This document shows, in pieces, positions 52,651-64,000 of a stretch of 64,000 bases of DNA (its first letter is position 1; every line of letters starts with the position of its first letter). The notes beneath the pieces were generated by a model that saw nothing but the letters and a program-made list of their open reading frames with translations, ran no database searches and was not told the origin of the DNA. The stretch lies in contig OY804579.1 of NCBI GenBank assembly GCA_963680875.1, positions 36,317,804 to 36,381,803 of the forward strand, in the 5' to 3' direction. Made by a program: the position numbers and the translations under genes. Source of the DNA: Bathymodiolus brooksi. Lineage: Eukaryota > Mollusca > Bivalvia > Mytilida > Modiolidae.

Positions 52651-53654
52651 AGCAATAAGTAACGTCATTGCTTTGATTTTCTGTTTTCGAAGTGTAAATA
52701 TGTCAAAGTCATTATCCATGCATTTTATTGTCCACTGGGATATTTGTTTGTATGATATAGAGTATAACAATGAATGTGTTGTCAAGATTATCGTTACATA
52801 TACTTCAATTGGATAAAAAGGCACATTCCGGACAGAGGCAAAATACTAAATCATGGAAAACCAATATTGATGAATCCAAAAAATAATAGAAACAAAGAAT
52901 ACAATGCGACAGCAATAAAAGACCCAGAAATTCTAGGAATTATAACAATTTTTTTAAACATCAAATCAACATATATATATAGCTATGATAACATTACAAT
53001 CCCTAATTAATCATAAGTTAAACCTATGTTCAATAAGTGCGGTCATAGTGTTCTTCAGATCGGTACACGATCCAATTTTTGCAGAAAGTATCGAATGGAA
53101 GTTCCTACCAAACTTTTCCTCATTTGGCCAAACACAAAGTCGGATAACAGATTCACAGTCGATAGCAACGGAAGCGGTGATAATGTGATCTAAGAACCAA
53201 AAGCTTAGGTGGTTAAACATGATCGTCAAAATGCCACGAGTTTTATCAGGATTGCATGGGATGCAACGAAAATACACGTTAGGAATGTTTTGAACTGTTT
53301 CCCAGCTTCCTAGTGCATATATATAAAACAACTCGTTAGAAATTAAATTGGGACTTACTCTCTATAATATCAAAATCAAAATATTGCAATACATGTGCAC
53401 ATGTAACTGTTTAACGCAATGTAGTCTCCGCAATTTTGTCATGCTTTGCAATTCTATTCTGATTCGAAAATGATAAAATGCAATCGAAGCCCATATAATT
53501 CATGACATCATGTCAATGACATCCCTGTGATAAAAATCATCCCTTTTACTTAAACAATCGTCATACATTTAATGTTGAACGGGTAACTCCAGAATGTCAA
53601 CGCCACAGACAACTAATATGTAATTATTAATAAAACTAAGGTTCTGCTCTCTCA
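52651..53654. other. Intron sequence, nothing recognised
   Basis: Opposed short frames at 52985-53331 overlap on both strands without motifs. I see no gene or repeat that I can support. Confidence 0.45.
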
Positions 53655-53830
53655 GGCATAGGTGACCTTATCTGATTTTGGCTATCCTGTTGAGGCCCTT
53701 TGGATTCATTGCTCAGAAAACTTTAAATTATTTGGCTTTCCAATCTTCCGATTTCGAGCGTACCTTATGAAGGTGTTTCTAGAAACGCGTCGTGCGCAAT
53801 AAATTTGATTTCTACGGTTTTATTTATTAA
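53655..53830 (+). repeat. Dispersed repeat C copy
   Basis: GGCATAGGTGACCTTATCTG, TTGGCTATCCTGTTGAGGCC, TTTGGCTTTCCAATCTTCCG, GAGCGTACCTTATGAAGGTG and AGAAACGCGTCGTGCGCAAT. The best-preserved 3-prime end of the family here. Confidence 0.7.
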
Positions 53831-54289
53831 ACAAGATACATGAAGTAGATCGCAGGGTATATTTTCTTATAGAATATTATTATTTTCTCAGGAACAATAC
53901 AGTATCAATGTACTATTACTCTTAACAGACAGAACGACGAACCAGAGCCTTAACAATAATGTACGATAAGAAAAGTAAAAACAGAACATACTTCATTTAT
54001 TTTATTCTGAATTTTTTCTCCAAGAACTATTGACATTTTCTGTTGATAAAGCGAACAATTAACGAGAGAATAAATCATTTATCTCAAAGAAATCACAGTA
54101 ATTGTTTTCCAAATGGTTGTATACACCCCTTTGTCGCAGCTGGTCCGTAATAAACAATAAACTTCTTCACAACGAATAGTCAATCATTTCTGTTTGTCAA
54201 CTGGTTGTTCTAAAACATTATAGAAAAAAACCCAACCAGTATGATGTATGATAGTACTATATGAATGATAAACACACATAATTGTCTAT

Positions 54290-54480
54290 CAGGGTACATT
54301 TGGTGTTGGTGTATTCCAGGTTTTTTTTTAGTGCGGTTCGTGTTGCTCGATCCTTAGTTTTCTGTGTTTTGTCGACAATTGTTTGTCTTTTTTCCTGTTT
54401 TTCTTGTTTTATTTATCTGGCCATTTCTGGCAAGCTTGGATTCAATTACAAACTCTGATTGTATCATCCCTTTAGTATTT
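54290..54480 (-). repeat. Dispersed repeat D copy, inverted
   Basis: On the minus strand: AGAAATGGCCAGATAAATAA, AAAACAAGAAAAACAGGAAA, AATTGTCGACAAAACACAG and GAGCAACACGAACCGCACTA. This is the repeat D order with a damaged start. Confidence 0.5.
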
Positions 54481-54944
54481 GCAAACTGTTCTTGAATATT
54501 ATGGCAATAATTTATGAAAAGAAAGTTTAATTAGTGATGGTCAATAATTTCACCAATATCAACAAAACATACAGAAACATCTCACTTCAACTCATTAAAC
54601 ATAAAAACAGACCACGACGTATAGCGTTGGAAATTCAGATCCTGGCGGAGTTACATCGGGTAATAGAATCCCTGCAATTTCCTAGTGACACTTGGATCTC
54701 TACGGCAATACACATATATATGTCATATAAACAAACGTTAATAACCTGTACAGATTCGCTTCATCTCAACACATATTTAAGATATCTTGTATGCTTACGT
54801 TACAGTATAAAGTGCAAATAGGACATCATCTGGTACCAGTTGGAGTTATCGACCAGGACAGGATTATGTTGATATTTTCAAATATTACAAAGCTTTAAAG
54901 AAGGCAAACTATGGAATAAATTTAAGATTCTAATATCATTAGCC

Positions 54945-55010
54945 AAGTTATATTCAACTTGTTGAAGGCGGTCAATAAATAGCAGAAGTAGAAGTATGTA
55001 CTAGCGAAGT
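54945..55010 (+). repeat. Dispersed repeat F fragment
   Basis: AACTTGTTGAAGGCGGTCAA followed by TAGCAGAAGTAGAAGTATG. It matches 36840-36880 and the unit at 34881-35175. Confidence 0.5.
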
Positions 55011-55065
55011 GGAATTTGCAGACTTTTAAATATATCTTTATGTATGATAGTTAAAAGCAAGAAGA

Positions 55066-55089
55066 AACACACACACACACACACACACA
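55066..55089. repeat. (AC)n microsatellite
   Basis: Twelve AC dinucleotides in a row. Confidence 0.95.
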
Positions 55090-55758
55090 AAAAGCAAAAA
55101 CATAATTGGGATATAGTGGGAAACGGTATTCTTTAGCGTTTACTTATTGTTGCTGCTTATGAACTTTTACACAGCTTTAATATTTCGGAATTAAATCATA
55201 TTAAAAATGACCTATTTTCATGTAATGATTAATCTATATTAATGTCAACACTATTATATTTGGGTATTAAAGTCTGCATAAGTGATTGTAATAGTTCACC
55301 CGTTGTGAAAATAATGCCTTAAATTTAGGCTAAATACGGATTTAATAAAGCAATACAAAAATAGGTTAAAACGATGGTAGTGAAACAGATAATTAAAAAT
55401 AAATACTACAAAAATGATCCATCATGCATAAAGGCTGATGTGTGTTATGGATAATGGCCACCGATATTTGACGTTTTGCCTTTTCGCCATTTTGCACACA
55501 TAGAATCCATGCTGAAGTAGTACGATTAACGAATGGCCGTTATTTGACTGCAATAATATGGAACACTTCTTATTCTAAGAATAGGAAATTACATAGTCCC
55601 TTTCAAGTCTGGAATTTATTGGCTTTAAGTCTGATAAAACTTCTGACATACGAGACTGGGTTATGTCCTCAGAGAAAACAAAATTCGTAATTTAAAAATA
55701 ACATTAAAGAACAATTTTGTTTTTAAGTTGATATATTTTCCGATATCGTACACTATCA
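55090..55758. other. Intron sequence, nothing recognised
   Basis: AT-rich, with no frame of note. Confidence 0.45.
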
Positions 55759-55896
55759 CTTAATTCTCATTTACAGAGGTTGCGGAACACCAGACGAGTT
55801 CAATCTTAATTCTCATGTTCAGAGGTTGCGGAACACTAGACGAGTTCAATCTTAATTCTCATTTTCAGAGGTTGCGGAACACTAGACGAGTTCAAT
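55759..55896. repeat. 46-bp tandem triplication
   Basis: Three copies starting at 55759, 55805 and 55851: CTTAATTCTCAT, then CAGAGGTTGCGGAACAC and AGACGAGTTCAAT. Few differences, so it is recent. Confidence 0.9.
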
Positions 55897-56889
55897 CCAC
55901 ATAGAAAATTGCCTATTGATCATAATTGTCTTCTCCGTAAAGAAAATTGGCACCGAGAGTTGTCTGCTCTTGTGGTACGAGGACAAAAATATAATTGGAA
56001 TATGTCATCGATATTACATAGGGTTATTAACATTGCTGGTCTTGCTCATGAAGATTGTACTTTTCAATGCTATCTTGTTAAAGGCCTTTTCACTTAATTA
56101 GTTATTAGTTATCAAAAAAGATATTTGAAATAAACTGCATTTTGTCGGTGTAACTTCTGTTGGGTGATTAATTTATCTTGCAATCATTTTCTGCTTTTAA
56201 CCTGATCTTTCAATTAAATGGCTTGATGTCTTTAATGGAGCAGCATAAAGATCACTTCATCAATCACACAAAGACTCGTTTTCTCCATTCACTGAATTTC
56301 AATCAGTCTTGTTATGTCACTGACGTTTTGAAAGGCATGAGTAGAGAAGAGATGAAATTGTCTAGAAGTTGAAATTTTATTTATTGTTAAGAAGAACCAG
56401 TAAGATATTAAAGTCTAAAACGATCCTACAACTGCTCAATAAATATCTGACTGATCAGTGTAATGTCGAGATATGTGACATCTATATATGTATATATGAT
56501 GATCAAATTATTTTGTAATGGTAATATATATAGATTATAACATGACATTTTTCGCCTTATATTATACAAGACCAGATGATGCACTTTTAAAAGCACCATC
56601 AACACATTACTGGATGCTACAAGTTCAATGAATGTTGGTTGACCGAATTGCTCCCATATCCATGACAATTATATTATCTGGTTATTTTCGAACATTGTCA
56701 AACGCGAAAGATTTTCTTGAGAAAATATGCCAGTTAACAGTACCAGTAATTTTGGAACGTGCACCGCTCACCAGAAGCTAAATGAACCAGTATTACAAGA
56801 GAAAGGATGCAACAGCATTTTCCCACATGTTCTACACTGATTGGCACCATTATAATATTTTCCATTGAAATTGAAAACTGAGGCATATA
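55897..56889. other. Intron sequence, no gene supported
   Basis: Two overlapping 61-62 codon frames begin near 55909 and one of 64 codons at 56178. None has recognisable motifs or a partner elsewhere. Confidence 0.4.
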
Positions 56890-57175
56890 TAACCCTAGCC
56901 AATCTTGTTTATCCTGTTTAGGCTCCTTGTTTTTTGTTTTGTTTTGTTTTATTTTGGTTTCCAACGACCTTTACATTATTAGACTTTCCAGTCTTTTAAC
57001 AATGACCATACCTCATTAAGTTTATTGACCATACCTCATTAAGTTTATTGACCATACCTCATTAAGTTTATTGAGCATACCTCATTAAGTTTATTGAGCA
57101 TACCTCATTAAGTTTATTGAGCATACCTCATAAGTTTATTGCATATACGCAGTACGCACTATATTATATATCAAC
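56890..57175 (+). repeat. Dispersed repeat C copy with internal 23-bp tandem array
   Basis: CCTAGCCAATCTTGTTTATC, CTGTTTAGGCTCCTTG, TTTCCAGTCTTTTAACAATG begin a repeat C copy. From about 57000 to 57142 the CCATACCTCATTAAGTTTAT block (the GCGTACCTGATTAAGGTTAT position of the family) is repeated about six times with period 23. The remainder continues as CGCAGTACGCAC. Confidence 0.7.
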
Positions 57176-57542
57176 ATTTTCATTTTGTAAATGTACGCTT
57201 TAATCAGTTTGCAATTTCTTAGAATACATTGGGGCATTTTCTTAAGCGCTGGTATATCATGTTCCGACTACCATCTTTTTAATTTATGGAAGTTTCGTTT
57301 CCATTGGTTTTGAAATAATGCCACCTCAAAATACATAAAATTGCTTTTTTTGCTTGTTATTTAGATATTTTCCTGTAACTCTACATTGATTTGTTTTATG
57401 TAATCATGAATAACTAATTTGATCTTGAATCACATCGTCTCTGTTACATTTTATGCAAATGACTCACGTCTCTTTTCTTATGACGTATTATAAGGAAAAC
57501 TTTAATGTAAAAAAGATGAAAGAGAATCCGCCATCCAAGCAA
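57176..57542. other. Intron sequence, nothing recognised
   Basis: AT-rich, no feature. Confidence 0.45.
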
Positions 57543-57800
57543 AAGTTAGGGCCCGGGTGGCTCAATGAGTTAGGTAGTTGGATTACCTAACAACTCATAC
57601 AAGCCTATCACCAATACGGCGTGGGTACAAAAAAAGGGTGCACTCGACTCGCTGTCGCAAGTGATAAAGTTTACCAGTTGCTTGCCAATGGTCGGTGGTT
57701 CTCTTCGGCTTCTTCCACCACTAAAACTGGTCGCCATGATATAGCTGAAATATTGCTGAAAGTGGCGTTAAACATCAAAAATCAATCAATCAATCAATCC
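57543..57800 (+). repeat. SINE copy (repeat A, second head type), full length
   Basis: Head GGCCCGGGTGGCTCAATGAG (the A-box-like TGGCTCAATGAG) then TTAGGTAGTTGGATTACCTA, CCAATACGGCGTGGGTAC, GCACTCGACTCGCTGTCGCA, CCAATGGTCGGTGGTTC, CCACCACTAAAACTGGTCGC, GATATAGCTGAAATATTGCT and the tail GTGGCGTTAAACATC, ending in (AATC)n. The best copy in the window. The 77-codon frame 57621-57854 is part of it. Confidence 0.75.
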
Positions 57801-59047
57801 AAGCAAAAGTTAAGGAATATGATTGTTCTTCCACTCACAGCACTATTATCGTAAGACATTCAGCGATTCCATCTCATTGTTAGAGTGAAAGTTACACTAG
57901 AGTACACATGAGAGATATCCTTAGTTTTTTACCAAATAAAAAACCTTCTGCATGAGATTATATTTTCCAAAATAAAAAAGATGATTTAATGCAGGTAGCG
58001 CACTCATTCCTCACAGCGTAGTATGAAAAGACCCTTTAGTTGAGCTGTACCGAATAATGCACGCTTGAAAAACAAAATAATTAATATCACACACAATTCT
58101 CTACGGCAGATAGATATTAAATATCTATTACAATTTATGAGTAATACTAACGTGCAATGTGGTTTTACCAGTTTTATTATTATCACTCAACCCTTAAAAT
58201 AGTTTTTGTTAAACGGATTAATGAAAATAAATTACGAATTGAACGAAAATAAAACGTTAATGTCATAAATATCTGAATGACATAATCAGTCAATCTCAAT
58301 GTTCATTTATTTCTATAAATAGTACGATTTAAATTGAAAGAAAGGTTTATTCGTATACCGATGTGTTTATTTGCAGTAAAACGCATTTGGCAAAGAAGAA
58401 ATTCGAATTAAGCATGTGCATATGAAATATATGAGAAATGCTCACCGTTACATGTTTTCAGCTAAAGCTATAAAGGGACATAACAAATAATACAACTCTC
58501 ACCTTTAAATTATTCAGCTATAAACTATATCAGGACTATATCACAACCAGAGAGTCGTTTCTTAACTACTCTGGTTTGTCATTAATATGATAAAAAGTTG
58601 AAAAAGTAATAACTATATTCAGGGATTGTCGTCAAACTATATCACTTGAGTGATTGGTTGATTAATCAAGAATTTCACCTCCGCCATCACAATAAGTTCT
58701 AGACATAATCGAGAACAGTAGTATTTATGCTACTACTCCACACACTGGGGTGTTCTGCTTGGCCGACGAGAAAGAAATTATGATAGAATTTGCCACATAA
58801 TAACACATCAGCTTCTACATTTAGCTAAAAAGTCAGAACGCTTATCATGACGTCTACAAAATGTGGAGATTCAGCATGTTTATAATGAAATTATATATTC
58901 AAAACGAATAAAATCTAATATAGTCTCGGAAATATATTAACCAAAGTGAACTCTGTTATGTCTTAAAGACCGGAATCGGAGAGGTTATGTAAATGTACAA
59001 AACGATATTAACATAGTTCGATTCTACAAGTTTGGACAATTCAGTGG
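57801..59047. other. Intron sequence, nothing recognised
   Basis: AT-rich, with no conserved frame or shared repeat. Confidence 0.45.
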
Positions 59048-59108
59048 TCGGTCCCCAATACATATATAGCTGAAATACTGTTCAAATGATATGCTAAAAA
59101 TCAATCAA
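59048..59108 (+). repeat. SINE tail fragment (repeat A)
   Basis: TATATAGCTGAAATACTGTT, then a damaged tail and ATCAATCAATGAAT. Confidence 0.4.
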
Positions 59109-59589
59109 TGAATATATTAACTTTCATTATTTTTTGTCTAGATTATATCTATAAATATAACAAATGCAGATCATTCAATACTCGGTGTTAATGTCTTGTC
59201 AATTTTCTGAATGGGATGATGATACATTATTAAAGTGTGAAATTTGAATCACACCAAGGTTAGATAATAATAGGATATTACCTATGATTTTCAGAGTGAT
59301 TTCCTGTAAATTTAGTAAATTAACAAGTAAACTGCGGATGCATTAATAATTCTTTAGAACGTTGTCTTCTTAATATACTTCTAATAATTTCAAAGAGGAT
59401 ATAAAATTGATTATCTATTCCAGTACAAGTGATATGTCAAGATTGATGGCATATCGAAAGGAAAAGAAATTATGTAAGCTATTCAGTAATTCCAATTTCC
59501 TTGGAATAATCTTATTCTTTAAAGAAGGATAATGTCTGATTTGTCATTCAATGTCTATAAAACTTTGTCAAGGTATATTTACATAAGAA

Positions 59590-59795
59590 AAGTTTGAAGA
59601 TACCAAAGGGATAATCAGAAGTCGTAATTCAAAGAAGGACAGAAGGACAGGCAATACAATGACCAAAAGGGACAACTAATGGTTTACACGGAAATACACA
59701 GAAAACAAATGTATGGGAAATACGATTTCCACTAAAACAGGAGGTAAAATCGGGTGCTCCGGAAAGGTAAGCAGTTCCTGTTCCACTTAAATAAC
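59590..59795 (+). repeat. Dispersed repeat D copy
   Basis: GTTTGAAGATACCAAAGGGA, AATCAGAAGTCGTAATTCAA, GGACAGGCAATACAATGACC, GAAATACACAGAAAACAAAT, GGTGCTCCGGAAAGGTAAGC and AGTTCCTGTTCCAC. A well-ordered copy that gives the family its 5-prime and 3-prime ends. The minus-strand 79-codon frame is a shadow. Confidence 0.65.
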
Positions 59796-59913
59796 CCCAG
59801 CATTCACATCTCTTAATATAGCTAATGTATATCAATTTTGCAAGGTATGGACACTTTATATATCGCATTGCTGGTGGTTAAATACGTCGATTTCTACAAA
59901 GTAACATGAACAC

Positions 59914-60175
59914 CGAGGCGGTTGTGTTATTGTTTGCGTATTTGCCTCGAGTGTGGTAGATCGTCGATTCCATCCCTAGTCGCCACGAACTATAAAGATT
60001 TAAAAAGTACGCATAATTAAAGAGTTAGAGCAATGACTGGTCGCCTCGCAATCAAGATCATGTGTCCAAGTGGGGCGACATGTTGACTGTTGTTTTAGAG
60101 AGCTAGCACTGTAAAATTCAACTCCTCGTGCCTAGAACAATAAGATAGCATCATCGTGTAATCCAAACGTAACTT
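59914..60175 (+). repeat. tRNA-derived SINE, second family
   Basis: CCGAGGCGGTTGTGTTATTG (A-box position), GCGTATTTGCCTCGAGTGTG, GTAGATCGTCGATTCCATCC (degenerate B box GATTCCATCC), CTAGTCGCCACGAACT, then AGAGTTAGAGCAATGACTGG, AAGTGGGGCGACATGTTGAC, GAGAGCTAGCACTGTAAAAT and AACTCCTCGTGC. I recall this order from bivalve SINEs. Its tRNA-like head differs from repeat A. Confidence 0.6.
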
Positions 60176-60186
60176 GTTTTTGACAT

Positions 60187-60315
60187 GATAGAGTAGAAAA
60201 ATTGCTCACTTACTCATTTACTCAAACTAGATAGAGTAGAAATATTGGTCACTTACTCATATACTCAAACTAGATAGAGTAGAAAAAATGCTCACTTACT
60301 AATTTACTCAAACTA
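60187..60315. repeat. 43-bp tandem triplication
   Basis: Three copies at 60187, 60230 and 60273 of GATAGAGTAGAAA, then TTG.TCACTTACTCATTTACTCAAACTA-like sequence. They directly follow the SINE and include its last bases (GATAGAGTAG). Confidence 0.9.
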
Positions 60316-60424
60316 TTCTGAACCACAATAATAAGATGTAAACCAACACTTTCTATATACCCTCTACATACTGAAAATTACAAATTTAAATTGAAATGAG
60401 GAATAATTTTCTTTAAATTAGACC

Positions 60425-60600
60425 AAAAATCTAGTTTCACCCCGCCACATTTTGTTTATTGAAGTGCCTCTATCAAGTCAGAAAAGTCAGTGGTCATTAA
60501 TATTTGTGCTAGTGGTATCGATTTTGATTCTGTTCCTACGATATATCGATTATATATCGGAACTCTTCAGACTGGTATTTTTTGTTTTCATATTTTCTTA
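60425..60600 (+). repeat. Dispersed repeat B copy
   Basis: TTTCACCCCGCCACATTTTG, TTATTGAAGTGCCTCTATCA, AGTCAGAAAAGTCAGTGGTC, GTGGTATCGATTTTGATTCT and CTTCAGACTGGTATTTTTTG. The 64-codon frame here is part of the repeat. Confidence 0.6.
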
Positions 60601-61229
60601 CGAGAACTTTGATCCCTATTCCAACAACATAATGATAATGAATTGATAAATTACTCTGCTTGACATGATATATATGTAACTGTATGATCAGATTGCATGA
60701 TATCATTTAGAGTGGGGGAGCCTTTAGAGTTGTTCTAAGACATCCAGGGAGCAGTATTTAATCTCTATTCATAACAAGATATGTCATATTTCTACATTCG
60801 GAAGTAATACATCTTGATATCAAATACCAATAAGGAATAATTTGTAGTTATAAAGAAAACAATATTTCACGTATTTTGTAAATGGACGTTTGTGGTCGGT
60901 TTAATTTGACGAAGGAAGATGACAAAGGAGTGTAGTGTCTTGCAAGTCACTTCTCTATTATTTGTGATAATTGGTACAAAAACAAGATGATTTGACTTGT
61001 AATTTCCAGCTTAGAAAACATTATACAACAGTGCAATTAATTAATAAATAAACACTCATATTCTTGAATATTATTATTTGTATTTGTACAATATCTTAAC
61101 TTTTAAGAAATAAAAGAAATGTGTATTCGCCTTTATAGACGAACCCCAAGAAATATCAAAGACATTTAACAAACGAATATAAGCTGCTTCATAGTTATAT
61201 GTGATACGTATATTAACATAGCATGGAGG
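60601..61229. other. Intron sequence, nothing recognised
   Basis: AT-rich, no feature. Confidence 0.45.
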
Positions 61230-61306
61230 TAATACAACGCCATGGTATAGCTGAAATACTACCAAAGTTGGCATTAAACACCAATCAATCAATCAATCAA
61301 TCAATT
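61230..61306 (+). repeat. SINE tail fragment (repeat A)
   Basis: AACGCCATGGTATAGCTGAA, ATACTACCAAAGTTGGCATT, AAACACC then (AATC)5. GAGGTAATACAAC occurs on both sides (61224-61236 and about 61307-61319), a likely target duplication of this truncated copy. Confidence 0.6.
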
Positions 61307-61319
61307 GAGGTAATACAAC

Positions 61320-62305
61320 TGCACCCGATCGTGTCAGATTGTCGCATGACAGATATAAAAGAAACAACATGCCTCTTTATGACACATTTTATAAAACAAT
61401 GTAGTCGTATTGCACAATAATAGTAAGACTAAAGATAACATAATGCACGAGCAATGACTATTACATTATACAACCATAACTTACAGTCGTTACAGTCAGT
61501 ATTATTGAATAATATCGTCTATGACATATGATGGCATTCTCATGGGTACATTCAAGTTGTAATTTGATAAATGGTAGTAGATACAATTCGTGCTTATCGG
61601 AAACCTCCATTATGATTGGTAAATCACGTGTGTCTGGCCCCCATATTAATATTAAATAAAATATAACCAGATGATTCCTTTTATTTCCTGCATCTGAATA
61701 TATAAACATCTGGGAATCATGATCAAAATTTACGAAGAGCCCTTTTCTTGTCGTCCCTCACTTTGGCAGTTATTAACAGGTATTCAATGTATGGACAATA
61801 CTTATATATCAATTTAAATATGTATGAATTGACAATGTATTACCAGTTGATGATCGATACTTGTTTAGCCACTAACCAAACACACTACATATGTTTAATG
61901 GAAGTCGAAGAGCCACTAGCAAGTACATAGATATGACTAACACAATATTACAGAAATACCCGATTTCACAAGAAACGATGTTGACCTCAATACATTAATA
62001 GACACATCAATTGTTATCAATTTTTATTGCTCTTTTTCACTGTTTTTCCCCCCTTTGTTTTAACCAGCTAAAGGTATCAAACACATGATACCGTTGACGA
62101 TAAAACCTATTACGTCAGTTTTGAAAGAATCAACATACATTATTACTAGTATCATAGCTCGTCCTATCGGATGTGTTACTAACGATAATGGCTGTCTCGA
62201 CCTTCTCAACTGCCGTTCCTATATGTATGTATCATGTACTAATACATCTGTCGTTATTAATTTTTGTTCCTCTATTGACTGTCCGTTTTTCTTTTCTTTT
62301 TTCAG
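61320..62305. other. Last kilobase of intron 1
   Basis: No additional exon is apparent. A pyrimidine-rich tract (TTTTTCTTTTCTTTTTTCAG) ends it at the exon 2 acceptor. The phases of exons 1 and 2 agree without any exon between them. Confidence 0.6.
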
Positions 62306-62748
62306 TCAGCTCACTAGTTGCCAGTATCTTATCTCTTACGTTGATAGCATGCGACAGGTTCTTCGGTGTGGTTTTTGCAATGAAAGCACACATTATAGAG
62401 AGAAAAGCTCGACATAGCATCGTCATTGTTTGGTTTTGTGCTTTTGCCATAGCTTCTCCACTGCTTGTATACAGAAAACTCCTGTCACGACAATGGAAAG
62501 ACTATTTGGAACAGTGGTGCGACGACGATTGGCCTTTAGTAGAGTACAAAACTGAAACTGGAATAACACGTACATATCAACCTGCTCGAAAAATTTATTG
62601 GACCAGTGTGTTCGCTGTCCTATTTGTAATCCCCATTCTTATAATGGCTTGTGCATACACGCGAATCATTCTGACATTATGGACAACCAAAACACCAGGA
62701 GAAAGAGTGCCAAAAGATATAACTATTCAAACTAGAATGAAAAGAAAG
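62306..62748 (+). CDS. Class A peptide GPCR, exon 2 (TM3 to TM5 and start of third inner loop)
   Basis: The acceptor is a pyrimidine tract ending TTTTTTCAG at 62305. The phase matches exon 1: one base from exon 1 plus TC makes the first codon. The joined reading gives TM3 with the DRF motif (Asp137-Arg138-Phe139, in place of DRY), 24 residues from Cys113, the expected spacing. TM4 has Trp163 and Pro172. The second outer loop holds Cys192 in EQWCDDDWP, the partner of Cys113. TM5 has IPILIMACAY with its conserved Pro and Tyr. The exon ends in RMKRK at 62748, phase 0, with donor GTAAGT. TM6-TM7 are not in the window. The ATG-like frames starting at 62085 and 62173 are intron read-through. Confidence 0.88.
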
Positions 62749-64000
62749 GTAAGTATTTTATATATATTGCATAAATATAAACAAAAGTAGGTCTGGCGCT
62801 CCAGTCATCTAAGCTAGTGGTGGCATGTTGTTCTTTGTTAATCTACAACGGCCTTTTATATATTAAGATTATTAAGACCTTTATATTGTTGGCTTTGTTT
62901 GCAGTGTTAGCTGCTTATCATACAAGGCAGTCCTAATTATATCTAATTAAGATTAATTGTGTATGGGATCCTTTATTATATTTATGTATCCACTAACAAC
63001 GAATAACACGCCAGGTCATTTAGCGCTTCATTCACATTCGTCATCATTACTGTACTACATCATAAAGCCAATACTTAAATGATTATGTAGGCACGTAGCT
63101 GGTTGATGGGTTGAAATGTACCAAGTGACTTGCCCCATGCAGATGTGATTTGCATACTACGATTGTAAGCCTATTAAGCAAATAGCCAAAGCCGTGCTTA
63201 TGAAGTCATAGTTGTTTTATATTTACAATTTATAGTTCTGCATACATGTAAATATATATATATCTAAAATGGTTTGTAAAACAACACCAAGTACACAAAA
63301 CAAAGTGATAAAGAATTAAGCACTTTGTTGAATGACAAAATGTTCGTCTCACCGAGAGACCTTTTCAATGTCTAATGTCAAACCAATATTGGTGGAGAAA
63401 ACCGGATTACCCTGGTGAAAATCACAGACATGTGAACTTAATGACATAGTTAATTTTCAAGAAGATGCAAGTATCCCAAAGAGTAGAGTAAAAGAAGCAC
63501 CCGTTATTCATCTTATCGACTGTTTGTGACAAGAACCATTCATGAATTCCGCTTGTTGATTGATATATATTGAGTCACTTGCACTTTTAAATTTTCAACT
63601 TTTTCAACTAAAGATAAAATAAATCAAGCATATCCTATAGCTGTTGTTCTATATATACATTTTATATATAGCTAATATTTGTTTTTTGTTGAACTTTCGA
63701 CATATTCATCTATTATTTCTTATCATTATTTGTTTAGCATAGACGATAAGCTTGGTTTCCGTCACGATAACTTTTGTTTCCGTCACGAATGATAAAACAG
63801 TCCCAGTAAATTATAGCTTGTTCATTTATCTTCTTTTCTATTCTATATTGAAAATCCATGTAATGATAATGACTAATACCATTTTAATTTCCTATAAATG
63901 GTGTAAATTCACTCATTCTCACTGAATGTTTTTTTCACAAGCTACATAATATATTATTGTAATGAGAGTAATTTGATGTTATCGGTAACTATCTGCACCA
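62749..64000 (+). other. Start of receptor intron 2
   Basis: GTAAGTATTT opens the intron. The stretch to the window end is AT-rich, with no exon encoding TM6 (a CWxP-like block) or TM7 (NPxxY-like) in any frame I could read. The downstream exon(s) must lie beyond 64000. Confidence 0.6.

Noticed and set aside
54534..54821. 95-codon frame
   Set aside because: No recognisable motif, no neighbour context and composition like the surrounding intron; not enough to call a gene.
62085..62417. Separate gene upstream of receptor exon 2
   Set aside because: The frame crosses a clear pyrimidine tract and AG acceptor; only the part after 62305 in the other frame matches a GPCR.

Overview
This window is AT-rich animal DNA dominated by repeats. 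It is most likely from a bivalve mollusc, and mytilid mussel is my best guess. The evidence is a gene with GT-AG introns, many copies of interspersed repeats I recognise from mussel sequence (a tRNA-derived SINE whose tail reads GTGGCGTTAAAC, a repeat with ACAGACAATACAATG, one with AAACGCGTC, and others), a Tc1/mariner copy, a Ty3/Gypsy LTR element, an RT relic and several satellites. The repeat names rest on memory and on similarity among copies inside the window, not on a database search.

Layout. 1-17 kb: no convincing host gene. It holds scattered SINE copies, a 172-bp snap-back palindrome (about 1140-1311), a decayed Tc1-like transposon (3628-5222), a degenerate 60-bp tandem array (6235-6990), a 30-bp minisatellite (8803-9584) and a tRNA-like element (12921-13014). 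17,021-24,822: a complete Ty3/Gypsy retrotransposon with 189-bp LTRs, a 5-bp target duplication (ATAAC), a leader ORF with a helix-hairpin-helix, gag, a textbook -1 frameshift heptamer, protease, RT, RNase H, integrase and a C-terminal PHD finger. Its pol is broken by frameshifts and two TAG stops.

25,441-64,000: part of one class A peptide G-protein-coupled receptor gene. Exon 1 (TM1-TM2) is at 25,441-25,801 and the next coding exon (TM3-TM5) at 62,306-62,748. The phases fit, so intron 1 is about 36.5 kb. The last exon(s), with TM6-TM7, lie beyond the window. That intron holds an RT relic (27.5-28.2 kb), a 35-bp degenerate array (28.4-29.0 kb), a 3.2-kb satellite of 68-bp monomers with a 548-bp higher-order repeat (31.3-34.5 kb), a giant palindromic element, a 565-bp MITE-like element (50.46-51.02 kb) and a 55-bp array (52.04-52.53 kb).

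The most striking object is at 39,509-49,796. It is a 10.3-kb near-perfect inverted repeat flanked by a perfect 9-bp duplication (ATATTCTAC). Each arm runs from the outside in as follows: a 0.7-kb terminal segment, a 186-bp satellite (9 copies left, 17 right), a short GC-rich ETS/CRE/NRF1-like motif cluster, and a truncated three-gene virus-like capsid cassette (F54H12.2-like capsid protein, small core/pX-like protein, C-terminal part of a penton-like protein). The arms meet across a 92-bp spacer lying inside the penton-like gene. The architecture matches foldback-type elements, while the cargo comes from a Polinton/adintovirus-like element. No polymerase, integrase or transposase is present, so it would be non-autonomous.
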